DNA of 64,000 bases from Pseudopithomyces maydicus (lineage: Eukaryota; Ascomycota; Dothideomycetes; Pleosporales; Didymosphaeriaceae), in assembly GCA_026873275.1 (NCBI GenBank), contig JANTUC010000009.1:372001-436000 (forward strand), written 5' to 3'. The first letter of the stretch is position 1. Every line of letters starts with the position of its first letter. Below, piece after piece: positions 21,938 to 34,224 of the stretch. Both the position numbers and the translations under genes were made by a program. The notes under the pieces were generated by a model, which saw only the letters and a list, made by a program, of their open reading frames with translations, was not told the DNA's origin and did no database searches.

Positions 21938-23241
21938 GTTGAACTGCTACCGCTCACACAATGTCATTCAGTGGAGGCGCTGGAGAAGCGATTGATGGAC
22001 AAGCATGCGGTCGCGACGCCGTCCGAGACCGAACATGGAGTTGCCTCGGCTTGCGGCTCTCTGGGGCCGATCCACGCTCACGTGCACTTTTCCGGAATAG
22101 GCTTGTCTTCGCGAGACTACCGTGCGCCTCTACTATCGCCTACATAACGTATCGTAATATATTTAGTCTTTCTATTTAGTGTTGATGACCACATTCTTCG
22201 TAGCGAGCCCTTACTCATAGTCTCGTGACAAAAGGTTGCCCGGGCTTGGGCATACACTGAAAGTACGTGCGTCACTCAACGACACACATATGTACTATTG
22301 CAACTTTATAACTCAATCATGCCGTGTATATCCTCTATATATATCGGTTGCTTGAATACGATTCTCATCAAGGGTTGTCGAATATCATATGTACAGTCAT
22401 ACACCCATCGTTCGCCTCATCCATGTGTCTACGTAGACGGGGCCACTTTAGTATCCCAGCGTTCTTTTGGGCTTACTGCCTTCCTGCCCTCATTTTTCTG
22501 TTTGTACTTCCAGATTTATACATACTCAATTACCCGCATAACCATCTGCTCCATCTACTCAACTACAAGAAAGTGCCGTTTTCTAGTCCTTTTCACGAAT
22601 CTAAATGAAATTGAGAGAAAGTAGACCGTTTCCCCCTTCGCTTCAGCCTAATCACATATAATGCTTGTCTATGAGACATTGACTCAGACAGAAAAAGAGT
22701 TTGAGATCGGACTTTGCAAGAGTATGCCATATTTTTCCCATACTAAATAAGCTAATTGATGTGTTTCATCAGGATACTATTATACTATGATTATAGTGCA
22801 GTACAACTATCTGCATCTGGATCATGAATAATACACCCAATAGAATCTGTTGGAACATTCAATTCATTTTGAGGCCTATTAGGCACTTCTGTTGCAGAAT
22901 AGCTTCGCCGCCTTGTGAGACTCGCCTTTACCTCGTCGTGAGACAGACAGCACCTACATCACGACCAATCACAAGTCTGGGTAGAAGGACAATAGCGCAT
23001 CGTGAATTCTCTCACAATGGACAGTAACCAAGACTCTTGCTAACAATAGCTTTGTTTGGCTAGAGGCACCAGTGCATAAAGCCTTCTTTGTTCTAAATTT
23101 AAGTCAGACCTTTGATCCTATTCCACCCACTACCTACCCTCAGATATCCGCCAGGAACCCAGCGTTCTGACTACACTCGAGGTACCATATTGAAACACAC
23201 CAGAATTTTCATTATCGTCCCACGATCGACTAACACGCATC
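21938..23241. other. Intergenic, ~1.3 kb
   Basis: PEX14 promoter on the left and the promoter of the repeat-protein gene on the right. AT-rich in 22150-22800. Overlapping open frames at about 22300-22620 have no family character, and I do not call them. Confidence 0.45.
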
Positions 23242-25208
23242 ATGAACGGAAAGAAGAATAACCATCCCAAACCCACTGGTGGGCACTACGGTAGTAATCC
23301 CGAGAAGACAGCGAACACAACAGGGAAGAAGAAGGGGCATTCCACCTTCAAACTTTCTAATAATGGAAACAGGCCTCCAAATTCTCATCCACCTGCCGCA
23401 GAAACTTCCAAGACTACTAAGTTTACCCCTGCTGTGGACTCTTCTAAGACTACCAAATTCATACCGGCGGCGAAACCTAACGAGACCACCAAGTTCGCTC
23501 CGGTTGCAGATACTACCAAGACTACTAATTTCACACCTGCTGTAGAATCTTCCAAGAATACTAAGTTTACCCCCGCTGCGAACCCTTCCAGGAATACAAA
23601 ATTCACCCCCACTGCGGAACCCACCAAGACTACCAAATTCATTGCCGTTGCAAATTCTTTTAAGACTACTAAGTTTACGAACTCTTCTCAGATCACCAAG
23701 TTTACCAGCTCTTCTCAGACCACCAAGTTTACCAACTCTTCTAAGAACACCAAGTTCACTCCCACTGACCCATCCTCAAACCGCTTCTACACCCAAGATG
23801 GCCTTAACATTCCCCTCTTCAACGCCAACGGCAAGCGCTGGACACATGCGCGAGACGGACGCGTCATTCTCCACAAGTCTAACAAGAAAGCAGTCCTAAA
23901 CGACATCGTCCGAAAGTATGCCGGCGATGCCATGGTCAGGACGATGGAGAATTGGACGAAGGACCAAATCGGTGACTGGATCACCGAGGTCGAGACGAAG
24001 GCTTTTGGTAACCCGCCTCGGGGGAAGACCATGAAGGAGAAGAAGGAGGAGGGAAAAGCAGAGAGGAGGAGGGATCCTCCTTTGGCGAAGAGCCCTGGGT
24101 TTCATCAAGGTGGTTCTCGGAGACTGAGTCTAGAGATGGCTAAAGGAGAGGAGGAGATCGAGGGTAGGGTCACGAGGAGTATGAGCGAGGAGATGAAGGC
24201 CATGCTGGACATGGATTCGCGGGATGATTCGGAATGGATGGCGCCTGTGAATGATACCGAGGACACGACGTCGATGGGAGACTCAGTGCGGGAAGCAAAC
24301 GAAAATCGGCCGCCTAGAAACGTGGCTCCGGTTCTCATCCCGATCACTGCGGCGAAACCGAACGACCATTTTGCTAGGAAGCGCAAACAGATACACCCTC
24401 CCGAAACTCCTCAGCAGCAAACGCCCAAAAGGCAGAAGCCAGATGCCTTTCATAAACCTTCGTTCAGTCGACATCCCCACCATCAATCTCTTCACCTCTC
24501 CTCCCACCCTCAACCAAGCTCCATCCTACAACCCCCCAACCAACCATGTCGGAACCCCCCACCCCGCCCCCAGAACCAACCCCAGCCCCAACTCCAACCC
24601 AAAATCCAAATCCCTCCCCCTCCCCCCTCCAAAGAATGGTTCCCCTGGCCCCTCACCACCACCCTCCTCCTACCCCCGAAATCCGTCTCTTTCCACACCC
24701 CCGCCCTCATCTCCTCCCTCTCCCTAACCCCCACCTGGGACCCCTCCCACCCCCCACACCACACCCCCCTCCTCACGCTCCCCCTCCCCTCCTCCCGAAC
24801 CCACCTCCTTCTCCTGGCCACACCCCCTCAACCCTCCACATCCTCTCCCTCCCCCACCGCGACCTCGAAAACCAACGCAGCGCCCAGGGACGCAACAAAA
24901 AGATCGGCCCGCCGCACAAGCGCACGAAGAACAAGCCCAATAACCCAAATCCGCTGCATAAAGCGTATTTGAAGGCGGGGAAGCACGGGTATGATTGGGA
25001 GAGCCATAGGTGGGGGTTTGAGGGGGATCCGGATTTGGTGACGGGGGTGGGGCATCAGGTTGAGGAGGGGGATTGGGAGGGGTTGGGGGAAAGGGAGTTT
25101 TGGGAGAAGTATGGGGGGAGGAGGGGGGATTGTGGCCGTGTGGGTGTAGGGTTGTGGGGGAGGGGGAGGAGAGTGAGGAGGAGTGAGGGGGTTGCTTTTT
25201 GGGGTTGA
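23242..25208 (+). CDS. Protein with ~11 tandem 12-residue KTTKF repeats, frame broken once
   Basis: Unknown protein. After a basic Asn/Lys-rich start, residues about 52-172 are 11 imperfect repeats of a 12-residue unit around S-K-T-T-K-F-T-P-A; the last few are 9 residues long. Next comes a well-formed block NRFYTQDGLNIPLFNANGKRWTHARDGRVILHKSNKKAVL with DQIGDWITEVE, then a charged region and a Pro-rich region. The frame probably slips at the C-run 24823-24827 (one base missing), continuing as HILSLPHRDLENQRSAQGRNK and KRTKNKPNNPNPLHKAYLKAGKHGYDWESHRWGFEGDPDL to about 25208. If the break is real the protein stops at 24972. High basic content suggests nucleic-acid or chromatin association, which is inference only. 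Confidence 0.65.
23398..23770 (+). repeat. 36-bp coding minisatellite
   Basis: About 11 tandem units of 36 bp (27 bp at the end) with the core AAGACTACYAARTTYACC encode the KTTKFT repeats. Copies differ by synonymous and conservative changes, so the array is old enough to have diverged but keeps the frame. Confidence 0.85.
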
Positions 25209-25654
25209 TTTTGATCCTGGAGGTTAGATTGTTGCGTTTAGGGAGGTGAGGAGAGTGTTGAGTGGTATGTTTTCTTTTGTGCATTGCATTGGCATGTTTG
25301 AGCGACTGTTCTGCTTATCCTGGCACTCTTTACTCCTGTGGGTTTTCAGCGTTGCATAGTTATTCGTATATATGTAGATATATCATCAGCACTGTATATA
25401 AGAAGATGGAACACGAAACAGTCCAAAGTCATTAGGAAGTCGTAATCCTAAGGGTACACTCGTAACAATGATTAAGTATCGCGTCTCCCCATGTCCATAC
25501 CGCTTTGCTCAAGCCTGAGTATCCAAAGACGCGGACTCCTCTCTAACCCAAACCCTGTCCATCGATGTACGTTTCTCCGGGTGTGTATCCCAACTCTCTG
25601 CGTCCCTACAAGCGGGATTAGCTACTTTCAGAGCGGGCTCATGAAATTAGGTAT
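25209..25654. other. Intergenic
   Basis: Convergent 3' flanks of the repeat-protein gene and the OSH gene. Nothing recognised. Confidence 0.4.
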
Positions 25655-27112
25655 TTATGCTGCGGCAGTGCTCTTCGTGCTGGTCCTGCTCAAATCGCCA
25701 ACGTCCACGTAAATGGGAGGGTTAACATCGGGGTGGAACGGCGACTTTGCCGAACTCGCCTTGTCTTGGTCAAACACCCACACGCCGTTCGTGGCATCCT
25801 TGTTAGCACTCTCTCCAATCTTGGCAGCCTGAGGATTTTGTCAGTGAACGGTTGTATTGTCCGCATAGCCAATTCAACGTACGAGCTTTTCGAAAGTGGG
25901 GTCCGCATCCACACGGTTGAAGAACTTGCGCTCCCATTCTTTGCCTTGCTCCTTCTCGGCCTTGCGCATGGCGCGTTGGCGGTTCTCGATGATGGATTTC
26001 TCGGTGGATGTGGTGTCCATGTCGCCCTTGTTAATGGCGTCGGCGACCTTCTTCCATGCTCTCCGGCTCTCGAAGTCGTCCTGCTGTTCTACAGGAGCGA
26101 TCTGCAGAGGTGTGGGCTTGGTGGCACTGTGGTCAAAAGTATCGACGACCTGGGCGAGGATAAATTAGCCATTGACAAGCTGTGGAGATGAAAAGCCTAC
26201 CTGCTTCGTCTTCGCGTCCTTAATGCTCCACTTGCCGGTCCACTGGCCCTCGGCTGTGTAGATGGGCTCCTTCTTCTTGTCCTCGGGGTAGACGGAGGCG
26301 GTGAAGCTGTTGGACTTGCCGCTAACCCAACCGCGCCCGCTGTACTCGATCTTACACGTGTATCCGGACGAAGACTGGATGTAGGTTGCGCTGTTGAGCT
26401 CGACGTAGGGTGAACCAACGACGAGGCCTTCGATGTGAAGCGGAGGGAGAGTGATGAGGTAGGACTCATCGTACTCGTCGATGTAGTACATAGCATGGCC
26501 GACCTGCTTGACGTTGATGGTGGTCTTGAAGGAGGCTTTCTGTGCGTTGTAGCCCTGGAGTCTCACGCCGTGCTTGCTGTTGGAGATGGAGTATGCCGTA
26601 ACGGGAGGGTGGTGGCTAGTGTTGTCAGCCTGCTTTCACATTCTCGCGCCAACACCGTGTCTTGTACCTGACTTGTTCACTGACCAAGCGCGTCTCCCCC
26701 GCCTCGTCCTCCCACTTGCCAAGAAACAGCTCGCCTAGGAAGGGGTTCAAAGGCTTCTTCTCGCTGCCCAGCTTTTCGCTCCGGCTCGCATACTGTTGCT
26801 TCAGGGTGCTGAGGAACCACTTGAGCACCAGCATGCATCGCTTTGCAGGGTCCTTCTCGGCGGCGGGTGCGACGAAGACGGAGGGGTGCTCGGTCCAGTA
26901 AGAGGAAAATTCGACGAGAGAGGTGGTGGACAGAATAAAGGCGGGCGCAGTCATGGACGACAGGTCGCCATTGAACGAGGCTATCGACTGCAAACATGTC
27001 AGTGCATCCCAACCCCTATGCGACTCTGCGAAGCTACCTTGAGGAAGCTAGACCATGAGCCCTTCTGCTTCTGGGGCACGGCGGCGCCCTCCTGTCCTTT
27101 ACTTGAGCTCAT
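25655..27112 (-). CDS. KES1: Oxysterol-binding protein, Osh4/Kes1 type
   Basis: Lipid-transfer protein exchanging sterol and PI4P between membranes. Five exons (27038-27112, 26668-26987, 26201-26615, 25883-26149, 25655-25828) join in frame to 416 aa, close to short ORP/Kes1 proteins, with no PH or ankyrin region. The family signature EQVSHHPP is at about 129-136 and is split by the second intron. KPLNPFLGELFLG precedes it, and the C-terminal part carries ENRQRAMRKAEKE...WERKFF. The N-terminus MSSSKGQEGAAVPQKQKGSWSSFLKSIASFNGD matches the lid region. All four introns are 50-54 bp with strong sites. Confidence 0.94.
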
Positions 27113-28113
27113 GGTGAATGTTGGGACTGGCGATTGCGAAAAGGTATGTGAAATGGGCTCAGGGTCCTATTTGGTGAGAATGTGGAGGAGGGGAAGAATG
27201 GCGAGTCAGTGTCTCGAGGTGGATCACATTGCAATGCAGCAGCCCGCGTGAGTGGCTGAGCGCGCACGTACGTCATAAAAACACGCGCGTTTGTGCGAAC
27301 CCAGCACCTACACGATCGACAGCATCTTGTTTGTTGCAGGAATTGCAGATAAACGAACTGCGCTATCCATCTGTACCTGTCTGGGAACAGCTGCTCATTG
27401 CAACCAACGCTTCCACCGCCGCTCGCGGCTTCAATTTTGTGCCAGCTCAACAAGACGCTTATGCCAGGCACAGGAACCACTTGTGCACCCAGTGTCTCAC
27501 CCAAATGCCCTTCTAAGCCCGCCTGATCAGTTTTACCGAACCCACCACTGAACGAATTCGAACAATGTTCCACGTGTGATGTGTCCACGAAAGTTGCCAG
27601 CTGTGCATGCAAGTGGACCCTGATAGCACCTGCGTTGCTGTGGACTTCCCCCCAGCCCATGCTCGCGACCCTGTGGCGGTATTTGTGGCGCCGCTCTGCC
27701 GATCATCCGTCGCTTCATCAGCGTTGTGTGAACGTGTTTGCCATGCCGAGAAAGAGATTATCATTTTTATGGTCACGATTAGGAACCCCTACAATCGTAA
27801 GCGGGAAGCATCGTCTGTACCCATTGGCCAAATTCTTATATCCGCAGTGCGTGGAATAAGGCGAGTAGTGGTAACACGTGTATGTGTTTTCCCCGGGCCA
27901 TTGTGAGTTTCGCGCTGAGCACAAAATTAGTGTCGCACCGTTAGACTGACTCAACGAGTCTAATTGTCCTTTCCTTCGTCATTGCTGGAACTCGATTAAC
28001 ATGTCTGGTCAGATGCAGCTCAGTTTGTTTGTACATTCAAAGTAGTTTTTCAATCCACACCGATAATATTAACTAGTAAAGTCAATCTTCCATCCCAAGG
28101 AATATATCTCACC
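27113..28113. other. Intergenic, 1 kb
   Basis: Promoter of the OSH gene on the left and 3' side of the amidase gene on the right. A 183-codon minus-strand frame ending at 27109 has no family features and stops just before the OSH start, so I regard it as leader or promoter DNA. Confidence 0.45.
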
Positions 28114-29208
28114 TCACAGCCTCTCCTTAACCTTTTCATCACCCCCATCCGTCGTCCTCGAGTGCCTATAATCATAATGCCAATCTTCCCTCGCCAAATC
28201 CGCTCTAACCTGATAATTACTCTCCGCGTCCTCCAAAATCTGCATATCAATATCCACAACGCTCATTCCCTCCGCACAACTCCCCATCCTCACCAGCGGC
28301 CCCACGAACGGCACCACCACCTGCGAAAGCCCCGCATACCCTTCACCCGGCGGACCTCCCGCATTCGCAAACACAATCGCTACACCCCCTCGTCAGCATT
28401 CCTTTTGTCTTTCCCTTCATCTCGACTAGGATAGATAGGATGCACCAACTCACCACACGTATTCTCAAACGCCCTACACGTCAACATGCTATCCAAAAAC
28501 AGCGCCTCACTACTCGGATTCCTCGCCAATCCCTCCGCATTACAATCGTTCAGCGTCCAAAACGTCGGCGTGATGATAATCTTCGCCCCATTCGCAATCA
28601 GCTCCCTGAACGCCTCGGGGAACGCCAAATCCCAGCAAATCAGCATGCCCACCTTCCCAATCGGCGTGTCGAACACCTCGTGGACGTCGCGGCCGGATCC
28701 GGTGAGGTGCTCGCGCTCAGGGTGCCATAGGTTCTTCTTGACGTACTTGCCGATGACTTCGCCCTCGTGGGAGATGAAGTAGGCGACGTTGAGGAGCTTG
28801 TTTTCATCGGCGGTTTCGTCGGGGTGCGATTCTACGATTGTGCCGGGCTGGATGCATATTCCGCATTCTTTGGCGAGGGCTTTGTACTTGTTTAGGTAGG
28901 TTTCCCATTGGGCGCAGAGGCCGACGAAGGCGGGGTCCTTGGGCAGCCAATTCGTGAGGTGGTATTCTTTTTTTTCTGATTAGACATTTTGCATTGGGAC
29001 TGTGGACAGAGAATTCATTGTACCAGGGAGAACGGCTAGTTCAGCACCTTGTGCAGCTGCACTTCGTATGTATGTCGCTGCTTTGTTGAAGTTGTGTTCT
29101 GGCGCAAGAGGCTTTGGATAGGTTAGTATGACATCAACTCTGCAACGTGATATTCGAGTATACTTTTGGATAGAGTTGAATGACAGCTACTTTTACGATA
29201 GACCCCAT
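28114..29208 (-). CDS. Carbon-nitrogen hydrolase (nitrilase superfamily amidase)
   Basis: Hydrolyses a non-peptide C-N bond. Exons 29164-29208, 29024-29111, 28454-28975 and 28114-28379 join to 306 aa. The first intron is recognised by its TACTAAC branch point and joins MGSIVKVAVIQLYPK to PLAPEHNFNKA. The Glu-Lys-Cys triad is visible: Glu45 in AELAVLPE (its codon is split by intron 2), Lys125 in GKYVKKNLWHPEREH, and Cys158 in GMLICWDLAFPE. The substrate cannot be told from sequence; N-carbamoylputrescine amidase-like and omega-amidase-like branches are both possible. Exon 3 starts with eight A residues immediately after the acceptor. Confidence 0.9.
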
Positions 29209-29658
29209 GATTGATCAGCACGATGAGATGAGATGCGACGAAAAAGGAAATTGTAGTGAGATGCGGCCGTACGATGGCTGAACGGGAAGGAGGAGTAGCG
29301 GCGTTAATGCGCGGGGCGGAGATAGATGATGCGCTAGACCGAAAGTAGATATATGTCTTTTGACAGGATGTGGTGGTGATACGAGGAAACATATCGCGGG
29401 GTTGCCGTGAATACGAAGGTAGATTTTGAAGCGTAAGAATGATTGCTGCTTTCGTGTACGCATGTGCAATTTGACAATGACAGACCCAGCACAGTACCAG
29501 TACCGCGCAGACTCCAACTCCAGTACTAACCAATCGTCAAACACTGCCCACGAATCTCCAGCCAACCACGCCCCCATCCCTACCAGTAGCCTTGGTCTCG
29601 CCCTAAGTATCGTATTCGTGTTCAGCGTGTCAAATACATTCCGATTACAGGTACTCAC

Positions 29659-30024
29659 CGCAAACATCCCGTTCATCGCTCTGACGTCCACAAAGTTCTG
29701 CAGATCACTTTCATATACCCTCCTCTTCTTCTCGTCGGTCAGTTTCTCCCCAAATCTCTCATAGTGCTCCTTGCTTGCAAACGTAAGGATTGCCACGCCA
29801 TCAATGGCCCCAACACCACTTGGCCCCTCCGATTTGGTCAAATCGCCTCGCTCCAAGGTAGAGTCGAATGGGCGTTCAATGTAGTGTCGTGTATGAGAAA
29901 GTGGAAAATCGTATCCAACAAGTTGCTTGAGGAGTGGTATATGAATCTTCTCCCAGTGGTGTTTGAACTCCTCTGGGCTGAGGCCTGGCTTGCGAGGGAC
30001 GTGGAGGATGACGGAGTATACCAT
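29659..30024 (-). CDS. EthD-domain protein (5' exon; 3' end uncertain)
   Basis: MVYSVILHVPRKPGLSPEEFKHHWEKIHIPLLKQLVG is a typical EthD/dimeric alpha-beta barrel start. TRHYIERPFD and GVAILTFASKEHYERFGEKLTDE follow, and the exon ends FVDVRAMNGMFA at a strong GTGAGT donor (29659). Fungal EthD proteins are about 120-140 aa, so only a short last exon should follow; I could not place it with confidence between 29215 and 29650. Reading through the donor leaves an open frame to 29215 (269 codons), but that extension has no family character. Such proteins sit in degradation and secondary-metabolite pathways. This one is immediately upstream of the amidase gene on the same strand. Confidence 0.75.
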
Positions 30025-30637
30025 TGCTGTTTGCGGGCGAGACTAAGGAGGAAAGATCACCGGAGTCTTTTTCTCTCTTTTTTCTTCATTAGTTTGTTGA
30101 GGCAAGAGTGGAGAGGGTGCAGGAGAAGAAGTATATTGTGAACGCGGAGTTAGCCCAGAGCTTATTGCCGACAAGCCGAGCAGGCGGAGACAACACTTTC
30201 TAGATAAGCATTGATCATGAATTTACCGACCGAGTTATGAATTCAATTACAAGAAGTATTTGACTGGGGTATCTATACGTGAGAAAAGGGCATAGGAAAA
30301 GTAGGAAGTAGGATGAATGCCATGGCTAAAATGCCACATACGCCCTGTTTTGCAGTCGAACGAGCCATAAACCCTTGGAAGTACTACAGCCTAACCTGAG
30401 TATGAACGCAAGAAAGAAGACACCGTTCATTCACCCAATAGACCGATCGTAGTATACAATATCCATCAGCCGTGATGTCTTTTGAAAATAGTGAGGTGGG
30501 TGCGCATGCGGTTATGGCTGAGACCGACCATCTGGGCAATCACAGACTTCTCAGGAGTAGTGAAAGGGGTTTTCGGGATCCTGTAAACACCGCTGGCATC
30601 GTATGGGAGCTTTTTGGGGCTGCAGGTGAGGCGCCAC
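30025..30637. other. Intergenic
   Basis: Promoter of the EthD gene and 3' flank of the RRM gene. Nothing recognised. Confidence 0.4.
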
Positions 30638-32222
30638 TCAGGCTATGGCAGAATCAGCCCATTGGCTGCTCACACGAACACCATTTGCCATGTATGATTC
30701 CTCCTCCGACTCTTCCTCCGTATCAGATCCAGTATCAAGAACGGTATAACGGTTGGTGATTGGCGTAGTCTTGATCGAGGTAATTGAGGTGGAGACGTTG
30801 GGTTTCACCGTCAATTTTGGTAGTGGTGCAGAGCATTCATCGGGGTACCTGAAATGTAAGCCTTGGCAGTGATAGGATGATGTGAATGCTGACCAGTCGA
30901 TGCGAAGTCCTTTGTATGCGGTCCGTGACATCATACAGGTCCTCGCAAACAAGGCATTGTGGAGAGAGTTCGTTGAGATGTGAGCATCTTTGCCTCTAAA
31001 GAAGATATCGACGACCTAGAGAGCCAACATGTAAGCTGTAAAGTATCAAGCTGTAATGTCTGGCTTGACTTACCACGAGATTGTGAATATGGTCAAGATG
31101 ATCCCGGATCTGATCAGCTGTAAGCTTTCCCAGTGCCCCACGTACTACTAGATTGCGACTGGCCCCGTTCGCGATTTTGTTTGCGACATGCGGTGGTACG
31201 CTGAATTGGCGGTCGTTCCAACGAAACTCGAGTCGCTTTGTGTGCAAGTACATATCATTGCGCTTTGCATAGGCTAAGAACTCAGCTTTGAATGTCGGTC
31301 AGTTGCGATCGATCAGAGGATCTACATTATCAGATGGCGAGATTGTGGACCTACCTGCTCCTTCCACGAAGGAAATGGTGGCCGAGCGGTCATTACGAAG
31401 AAAGATATCCAAGATCCTTCCGCCTCGCACAATACTAGCCAAATCTTTGTGTGAAGTCCGATCTGAAAGATTGGTGATTAGGATCGTCCGTTGATCGTGC
31501 AGCGGGACTCGACAGATTGCTTCTTGCACACCCTCGTCCTTCTCCGATGTATCGAAAGAATCAGGTTGAACATAGCTGTGAAGGTTGTTATTAGGTCGAC
31601 AGCCCCTTCGTGGTTGCACAAGGCCATCTCCAACCGTGATATCATCCGAACTAGGCGGAGACTCTGCGACCTGGGGGCGACTCATGGTAACAGGTGCAGG
31701 CTTGGGACGGACAAATGTTTCTTGCCAGGGGTGGGGGTCGGTTGCATACGCATTGGATTCGTCGTGAACGGCACCCTCGCCACAGAGGAGTGTGTCCAAG
31801 GTCTCGACTGACAAACCGCCTCGGAACAGGGCGCTCTTGAGCAAGCCTGGCCAGTGTTAGTTCGTCGATCTTTTTAAAAATACGCAGTGCACCGCGAATG
31901 ATACGTTCTGGGTCTATGAAGCATATGCCCACGTACTGTACTCGTGCACAGCTTGGAGCAAGAAGTCATGCTCGGCCTTGGAGATGGTTACATGGTTCGA
32001 TGGGTTGGGAGTGTCGAATCCTTGGCCGGAAGTGTGCTGCCACATGAGCTTCATCAGTTCTCTATGGAGTGTAGCGACAGTATCGAGAAGACTCACAAAC
32101 TCAGCTCTGCAGGAAGTTAGCAATCAAAGAAGGTGCCAGCTGTACGGCGTAGCGCGAAGAAGCAAAACATACCGACGTAGGAGAGCATCGAGATAGGCTC
32201 TGGCTATTGTGACAGTTGCCAT
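30638..32222 (-). CDS. RRM RNA-binding protein, Nrd1-like
   Basis: Six exons (32173-32222, 31937-32106, 31355-31846, 31074-31285, 30894-31015, 30638-30848) join in frame to 418 aa; introns are 45-90 bp. The N-terminus MATVTIARAYLDALLRR-AEFVSLLDTVATLHRELM is helical, followed by a polar linker. First RRM: RTILITNLSDRTSHKDL, ...GRILDIFLRNDRSATISFVEGAAEFLAYAKRND. Second RRM: RNLVVRGALGKLTADQI, ...NLVVVDIFFRGKDAHISTNSLHNALFARTCMM, ending YKGLRIDWYPDECSAPLP. This matches fungal proteins annotated negative regulator of differentiation 1, RNA-binding proteins related to S. pombe Nrd1/Msa1. The acidic tail is GSDTEEESEEE. Confidence 0.88.
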
Positions 32223-32700
32223 GGCGAGAAGAAAGGAAGCTGGGGCCGGCGAGAGCCTTTCCAAGGTGCAAACCAGGGCGCAGGGAGTGAGGACTTGCGA
32301 GAGGACTGTCCAACCGTAGGAGTATCTATCAGTTGGGGTGGCCCGAGCTCTATCACTGTATCGCGCCTTCCACCCCGCTGGGAGCGCGCTAAACATGGTC
32401 GCTTGCTCTTTCCCCAGATCTTCGCCTCAGAACAGCCGCCGCCGTTCCTGCAGCTATCATCTGGCCGCATGTAGCGCCCTGTCTGAAGAGCCACTGTGTC
32501 GACATCGGCCAGGGCCACTTGGGACATGAACACTGTCATTCAATCTCACCAAGGGTCCGCCGCATGGGATGGAAACGCTGAGTCTCCGTACGACCGCACC
32601 TCACCCCTTGGCCATTCTACCACATCAGGACTAGCGTCGCGCGTCGCGTGAAGCCATCGCTCTGAGGTCTCAAAGTTTTGCGGCGTCATCGGGCCTCTTT
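32223..32700. promoter_or_regulatory. Divergent promoter region, RRM gene / BCS1
   Basis: About 480 bases between divergent starts. No other gene or repeat seen. Confidence 0.45.
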
Positions 32701-34224
32701 ATGGACTCCTCCAACCCAAATCCCATTCTGCCGAACCCATCGCAGCAGCTCGCAAAGCATGCGCCCGCCGAGGGTGGCAATGTCTTCAGCTCCTATTTCA
32801 CCCAGCTGACCGACAATCCTCTTTTCACTGCCGTACGTCTGCTCGCTGCTCGCCGCTTGCTCGATTGCATGCATCGGACATGTGCTTACGATCTGCCGTA
32901 GGGTTTCGGTCTCGCAGCGCTTGCAACTGCAGCGCGCGTCGGCCAGAAGGGCCTGATTCAGGGCGCCTCGCTACTACGCCGTCGCATGCTCGTTGACCTC
33001 GAAATCACCTACCGCGATGCCTCATACCCATGGCTGCTGCTGTGGATGACCAACTACCACCGCGCACAGCTCGCCGGGACGCAGCAAGCTACCAAAGGTG
33101 GCATTCTTTCGTCGCTAGCCCAACGCTTTAATCCCCGCCTCCACCATCTGCAGGTCGGCACCCTCCAGTCACAAAATGCGGCGCATTTCTCCTTCGTTCC
33201 GGGTCACGGCAAGCATATACTGCGGTATGGCAACTCGTTCATCCTTGTCGACAGGCAGCGACAAAAGGGTGCGTTCGAGATGTCGTCGGGCACTCCTTTC
33301 GAAACCATCACGATGACGACGCTCTACTCTCAACGCAACGTCTTTGAGCGCATTTTCGCCGAAGCGCACGCGATGCACAACCAGATGCAAGAAGGGAAGA
33401 CTGTCATATATAATGCGATGAGCACCGAGTGGAAGCCCTTTGGGGACCCCAAACGCAAGCGTCCTCTGGAGTCAGTCATACTGGAGGAGGGTGTAAAGGA
33501 AAGAATTGTGAAAGACGTGCAGGCCTTCATCGATGCACGCACATGGTACCTCGACCGTGGTATACCCTACAGAAGAGGCTATCTACTGTACGGCCCGCCA
33601 GGCACGGGCAAGAGCTCTTTCATCCAAGCTTTGGCAGGCCACTTGGACTTCAACATCGCCATACTCAACGTCAGCGAGCGCGGTTTGACCGACGACCGGT
33701 TGAGTCACCTCCTGCGCAAGGTGCCACCACGGACCATCGTACTGCTCGAAGACGTCGATGTCGCTTTCGCAAATCGCAGAACCACCGATCCCGATGGCTA
33801 TGCAGGCCCGACTGTTACATTTTCGGGCCTGCTTAATGCGCTAGATGGAGTGGCTAGCGGGGAGGAACGCATCATCTTCTTGACGACCAACTACGTCGAG
33901 AGGCTCGACGAGGCACTCATCCGTCCCGGTCGCGTTGACATGACTGTGCGACTTGGCGAGGCGACGCAATACCAGATGGAGCAGCTCTGGGACCGATTCT
34001 ACGCAGAGTTCGATGGTGACGGCGAGGGTAGGAAGCGCTTCTTGGCCAAGGTCGCACAGCTTGGGCTCTCGAAATGCGTGAGCACGGCAGCCCTACAAGG
34101 GCTATTCCTGTACAACAAGGACGATCCCGAGGGCGCCATTGGCATGGTAGAGGGCCTCACCGCCGGTCACCCTCGGCGTGACGAAAACCATGTGGAGCTG
34201 CCGGGCCACGTTGATGTAAGATAG
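32701..34224 (+). CDS. BCS1: Mitochondrial AAA ATPase Bcs1
   Basis: Inner-membrane AAA protein that translocates folded Rieske iron-sulphur protein for complex III assembly. Exons 32701-32832 and 32902-34224 (69-bp intron) give 484 aa. An N-terminal membrane region is followed by the BCS1-N domain (LEITYRDASYPWLLLWM). The AAA core has GPPGTGKS at about 275-282, LLED Walker B near 325-328, NALDGVASGEERIIFLTTN as sensor 1 and LDEALIRPGRVDM. Length and order match Bcs1 throughout. The TM segment is less hydrophobic than usual in the readable part (GFGLAALATAARVG...). Confidence 0.94.

Noticed and set aside
22298..22624. Overlapping frames of about 100 codons
   Set aside because: AT-rich intergenic DNA, two equally poor overlapping frames, no motif.
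27109..27660. 183-codon minus-strand frame upstream of the OSH gene
   Set aside because: No family features and ends at the OSH start; more likely leader/promoter DNA.
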